From: a virus
Virus record (IMG/VR): IMGVR_UViG_3300027784_000019
Span: 1 to 31,217 of that record
DNA: 31,217 nucleotides
Strand: one strand, 5' to 3'
The translations under genes and the position numbers were made by a program. Shown here piece by piece: positions 29,039 through 31,217 of the stretch (position 1 is its first letter; each line of letters begins with the position of its first letter). The notes beneath the pieces are model-generated. The model saw nothing but the letters and a program-made list of their open reading frames with translations, searched no databases and was not told the DNA's origin.

Positions 29039-31217
29039 ATGGATCTCGGGAATCTTGTTGCGAGGATTGAGGCTGACCTCAGCCAGATGGAGCGTCAAGT
29101 TGAGGAGGCCAAAAAGACCATACGATCATACCAGGCAACTGTTGATGGGGAGCTTGATGATGCGGATGATTCTTGGGAGAAGCACGAGGGGACTGTAACC
29201 CAAGCAACTGATGCGATAGGTGGCAAGCTCAAGGCTCTTGCGGCTACAATGGCTGCAGCCCTGTCAGTGGCTGCAATCAAGAGGTTTGGGGATGCTGCCG
29301 TCAAAGAGTTTGCCGAGATGGAGAGGGCCTCCCTGCGGCTTGAGAAGCAGATTGAGTTGACCGGGCATTCCTGGGCCGACTGGGACAGTATCAACGAGAT
29401 GGCTCGCAGGATCGGTCGGGAAACGATGGGAAGCGCAGTTGAGGTTCGCAAGGCATCATCTATGATGATGATGAACCTGGAGCTGACGGAGGATTCGTTT
29501 GAGCGAGCCATGAATATGGCTATGGATCTGTCCGAAGTTGCCGGTATGCGGTTACCCGGCGCAGCAAGATATATGACTCGTGCTATGGAGGATGCCTCTG
29601 GGGCAATGGGTATGTTCCGGAGGTATGGCATAGAACTTGAAGAGTCGGTGATGGACCAGATGCGTGCCCTGCAGGATGCTGGCAAGGGCATGGAGGCTTT
29701 CGACCTGATGCTGGAGAAGCTTGAGGATCGGATCGGTGGTGTCGCAAAAGCTGCAGCAGTTGGTCTTGCTGGTTCTTTTGACACGCTCGGGGAGGCAACC
29801 CAGCAACTCTATGAGACCATCGGTGAGGACCTTGCTCCAGCAGTTGGCTTCTTGACAGACCAGTATGCAGACTGGATCTATGCCCATGATGAGTTGCTGG
29901 CACGTGACCTGTCTGAGTATTTCTTGGGGGTGGCTCGGGCTGTCACTTATGTTGCAGATGTGATCCAAGGTGTTGGCAGGGTATTCGGCCTTTTGGGCAG
30001 GGCACAAGCCCTGGTGTGGGCGCAAGCTGAGAAGAAGGCTTGGGAATTTGCTGACTCCTTAATTGCTGGCCCCATAAGGGCGACAGAGAGTTTGATTGAG
30101 TTGCTCAACAAGATCCCTGGGATTGATATCCAACTACCCGATTTTGTGGATGATTTGGCGAGGAATATAGAAGATGGCCTGCAGAGAGCGGAGCGGGCTG
30201 TAGAGAATGCAATTGAGGATATCACAGAACTTGCCGATACTCCTCTTCTCGGGATGCGAATAAGGGAAGATTTGGATGCCTTTGAGGAGCATCTTAGGAG
30301 ATCACGAGAGTTGGCGGACCACGCAGCCAATGATGTTGTGAGATCCACCGACATAATCACGAATGCATTAAGGCAAAGGAGGGCAGAGCAGGAGCGATTG
30401 CGCCAGGAGCAGGAGGAAGCGGCAATGAGTGTTATTGCTTCCACTGACGCCGTGTCTGCAGCATTGATGGCGAGGGCGGAGGCAGAGGCTCAAGCCCTGC
30501 AAGACTTGGAGGACGCCTATGATTCGGTGAAAAGAGCAATAGACCCAGTTTATGCGGCATCGATTAGGTTTGCCGAGCGTATGCATGTTATATGGGATAT
30601 GTTTGCTCGGGGATTGATTGATGAGGATGAGTTTCGCCGAATGATGAGCCTCCTTCACGAAGCCGAAGAGCAAGCGGAGCAGATGGAAGAAGTATACAAG
30701 CGTATGAGCGAGAATATACAGAATCATATAGCTGATGCTTTCGGCGACGCACTTCGTGGCGAACTTGATGACTTCAGTGCCTACTTTGAGTCATTGTCAA
30801 ACACGATGTCCGACATATGGGCCGAGAATCTTGCTGCTATGCTGATGGATTGGGAAGGCACGATGCAGAAGATGAAGGACAGTGAGGGCTGGGGGTTTGA
30901 GGGGAACGAGTCAGCCTATATGGGCATTGCCAGCAATGTGATGCAGGCAGGTCAGGGTAGTACAGGGCAGATGATTGGCACTGGTCTCGGGACGGCAATT
31001 GGCGCATACTTCGGAGGCCCAATGGGAGCGGCTCTTGGTGGTTCCCTTGGAGGTATGGCTGGCGGTCTGTTTGGGGGAAAATCTGGCCCCAGTGAAGCAG
31101 AGATGTTTATCAAAGAAATACAAGAAAATACAAAAGAGATTCGAAGAAATACAGAAGCTTTGCGAATGGAATTATATGAACGCGCTCCGGGGATGGCAAA
31201 ATTTGAGCAAATAGAAC
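29039..31217 (+). CDS. Tail tape measure protein (3' partial)
   Basis: The frame is open from ATG 29039 to the window end (726 codons), and the gene continues outside. The N-terminal coiled coil (LVARIEADLSQMERQVEEAKKTIRSY), KEFAEMERASLRLEKQIELTG, SEVAGMRLPGAARYMTRAMEDASGAMGMFRRYGI and several helices match tape-measure proteins. Two hydrophobic glycine-rich segments late in the window (LGTAIGAYFGGPMGAALGGSLGGMAGGLFGG, about residues 650-680) are the possible membrane-active part used in DNA ejection. A Lys/Glu-rich helix follows. Protein length sets tail length; the missing part prevents any estimate. Confidence 0.88.
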   Translation, partial: MDLGNLVARIEADLSQMERQVEEAKKTIRSYQATVDGELDDADDSWEKHEGTVTQATDAIGGKLKALAATMAAALSVAAIKRFGDAAVKEFAEMERASLRLEKQIELTGHSWADWDSINEMARRIGRETMGSAVEVRKASSMMMMNLELTEDSFERAMNMAMDLSEVAGMRLPGAARYMTRAMEDASGAMGMFRRYGIELEESVMDQMRALQDAGKGMEAFDLMLEKLEDRIGGVAKAAAVGLAGSFDTLGEATQQLYETIGEDLAPAVGFLTDQYADWIYAHDELLARDLSEYFLGVARAVTYVADVIQGVGRVFGLLGRAQALVWAQAEKKAWEFADSLIAGPIRATESLIELLNKIPGIDIQLPDFVDDLARNIEDGLQRAERAVENAIEDITELADTPLLGMRIREDLDAFEEHLRRSRELADHAANDVVRSTDIITNALRQRRAEQERLRQEQEEAAMSVIASTDAVSAALMARAEAEAQALQDLEDAYDSVKRAIDPVYAASIRFAERMHVIWDMFARGLIDEDEFRRMMSLLHEAEEQAEQMEEVYKRMSENIQNHIADAFGDALRGELDDFSAYFESLSNTMSDIWAENLAAMLMDWEGTMQKMKDSEGWGFEGNESAYMGIASNVMQAGQGSTGQMIGTGLGTAIGAYFGGPMGAALGGSLGGMAGGLFGGKSGPSEAEMFIKEIQENTKEIRRNTEALRMELYERAPGMAKFEQIE

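Overview
The window is a contiguous piece of a tailed double-stranded DNA phage (or closely related prophage). All supported genes lie on the + strand, are tightly packed, and often overlap by 1-20 bases, with Shine-Dalgarno-type starts (GGAGG/AGGAGG), so the host is bacterial. The tail genes run terminator, tube, assembly chaperones, tape measure, with no sheath gene, which fits a long non-contractile (siphovirus-type) tail. I see no integrase, repressor or lysis cassette that I can name. The host cannot be told from this sequence. Both ends of the window cut through genes.

Layout: (1) 1-11269 is a replication/recombination module. It holds the C-terminal part of a DnaE-type polymerase fused to a family-4-like uracil-DNA glycosylase, a structured 298-base gap, then UvsY-like, gp32-like SSB, UvsX/RecA-like and flap-endonuclease genes, and several unknown small genes. 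A Mre11/Rad50 system follows in which the Rad50 ATPase is split into an N-lobe with zinc hook, a separate coiled-coil protein and a C-lobe. (2) 11270-12210 carries an odd class II tRNA-Leu(GAG)-like gene with an apparent ~37-base insert, three small ORFs and an AT-rich promoter region. (3) 12211-22235 is the packaging and head module: TerS, TerL, a portal protein with a C-terminal topoisomerase IB domain, an ADP-ribosyltransferase, two small genes, MuF, a DUF2213-type protease/scaffold, a decoration protein and the major capsid protein. (4) 22290-25986 is a small unknown gene followed by a five-gene surface-sugar cassette (DUF115/MptE-like, hexapeptide acyltransferase, two glycosyltransferases, sulfotransferase) inserted between capsid and connector genes. 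(5) 25973-31217 is the head-tail connector and tail module, ending inside the tape-measure gene.

The most unusual non-protein signal is a family of three dispersed intergenic elements (about 7384-7502, 17944-18060, 28127-28243). They differ in most bases but keep the same sequence blocks at near-identical spacing (GATTTAA; C(G/C)TACTtgGGTG; a CGTGCC..GATTAGGA-like block; a TAGACGAGG-like end). They can fold into similar three-way-junction structures and each sits just upstream of a start codon. This looks like an undescribed phage cis-acting RNA class.

The most unusual protein signals are the portal-topoisomerase IB fusion and, right after it, the ADP-ribosyltransferase. Both enzyme domains are preceded by a similar RDExGRF motif. 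This suggests that enzymes are built into the virion head and possibly delivered into the host with the DNA.
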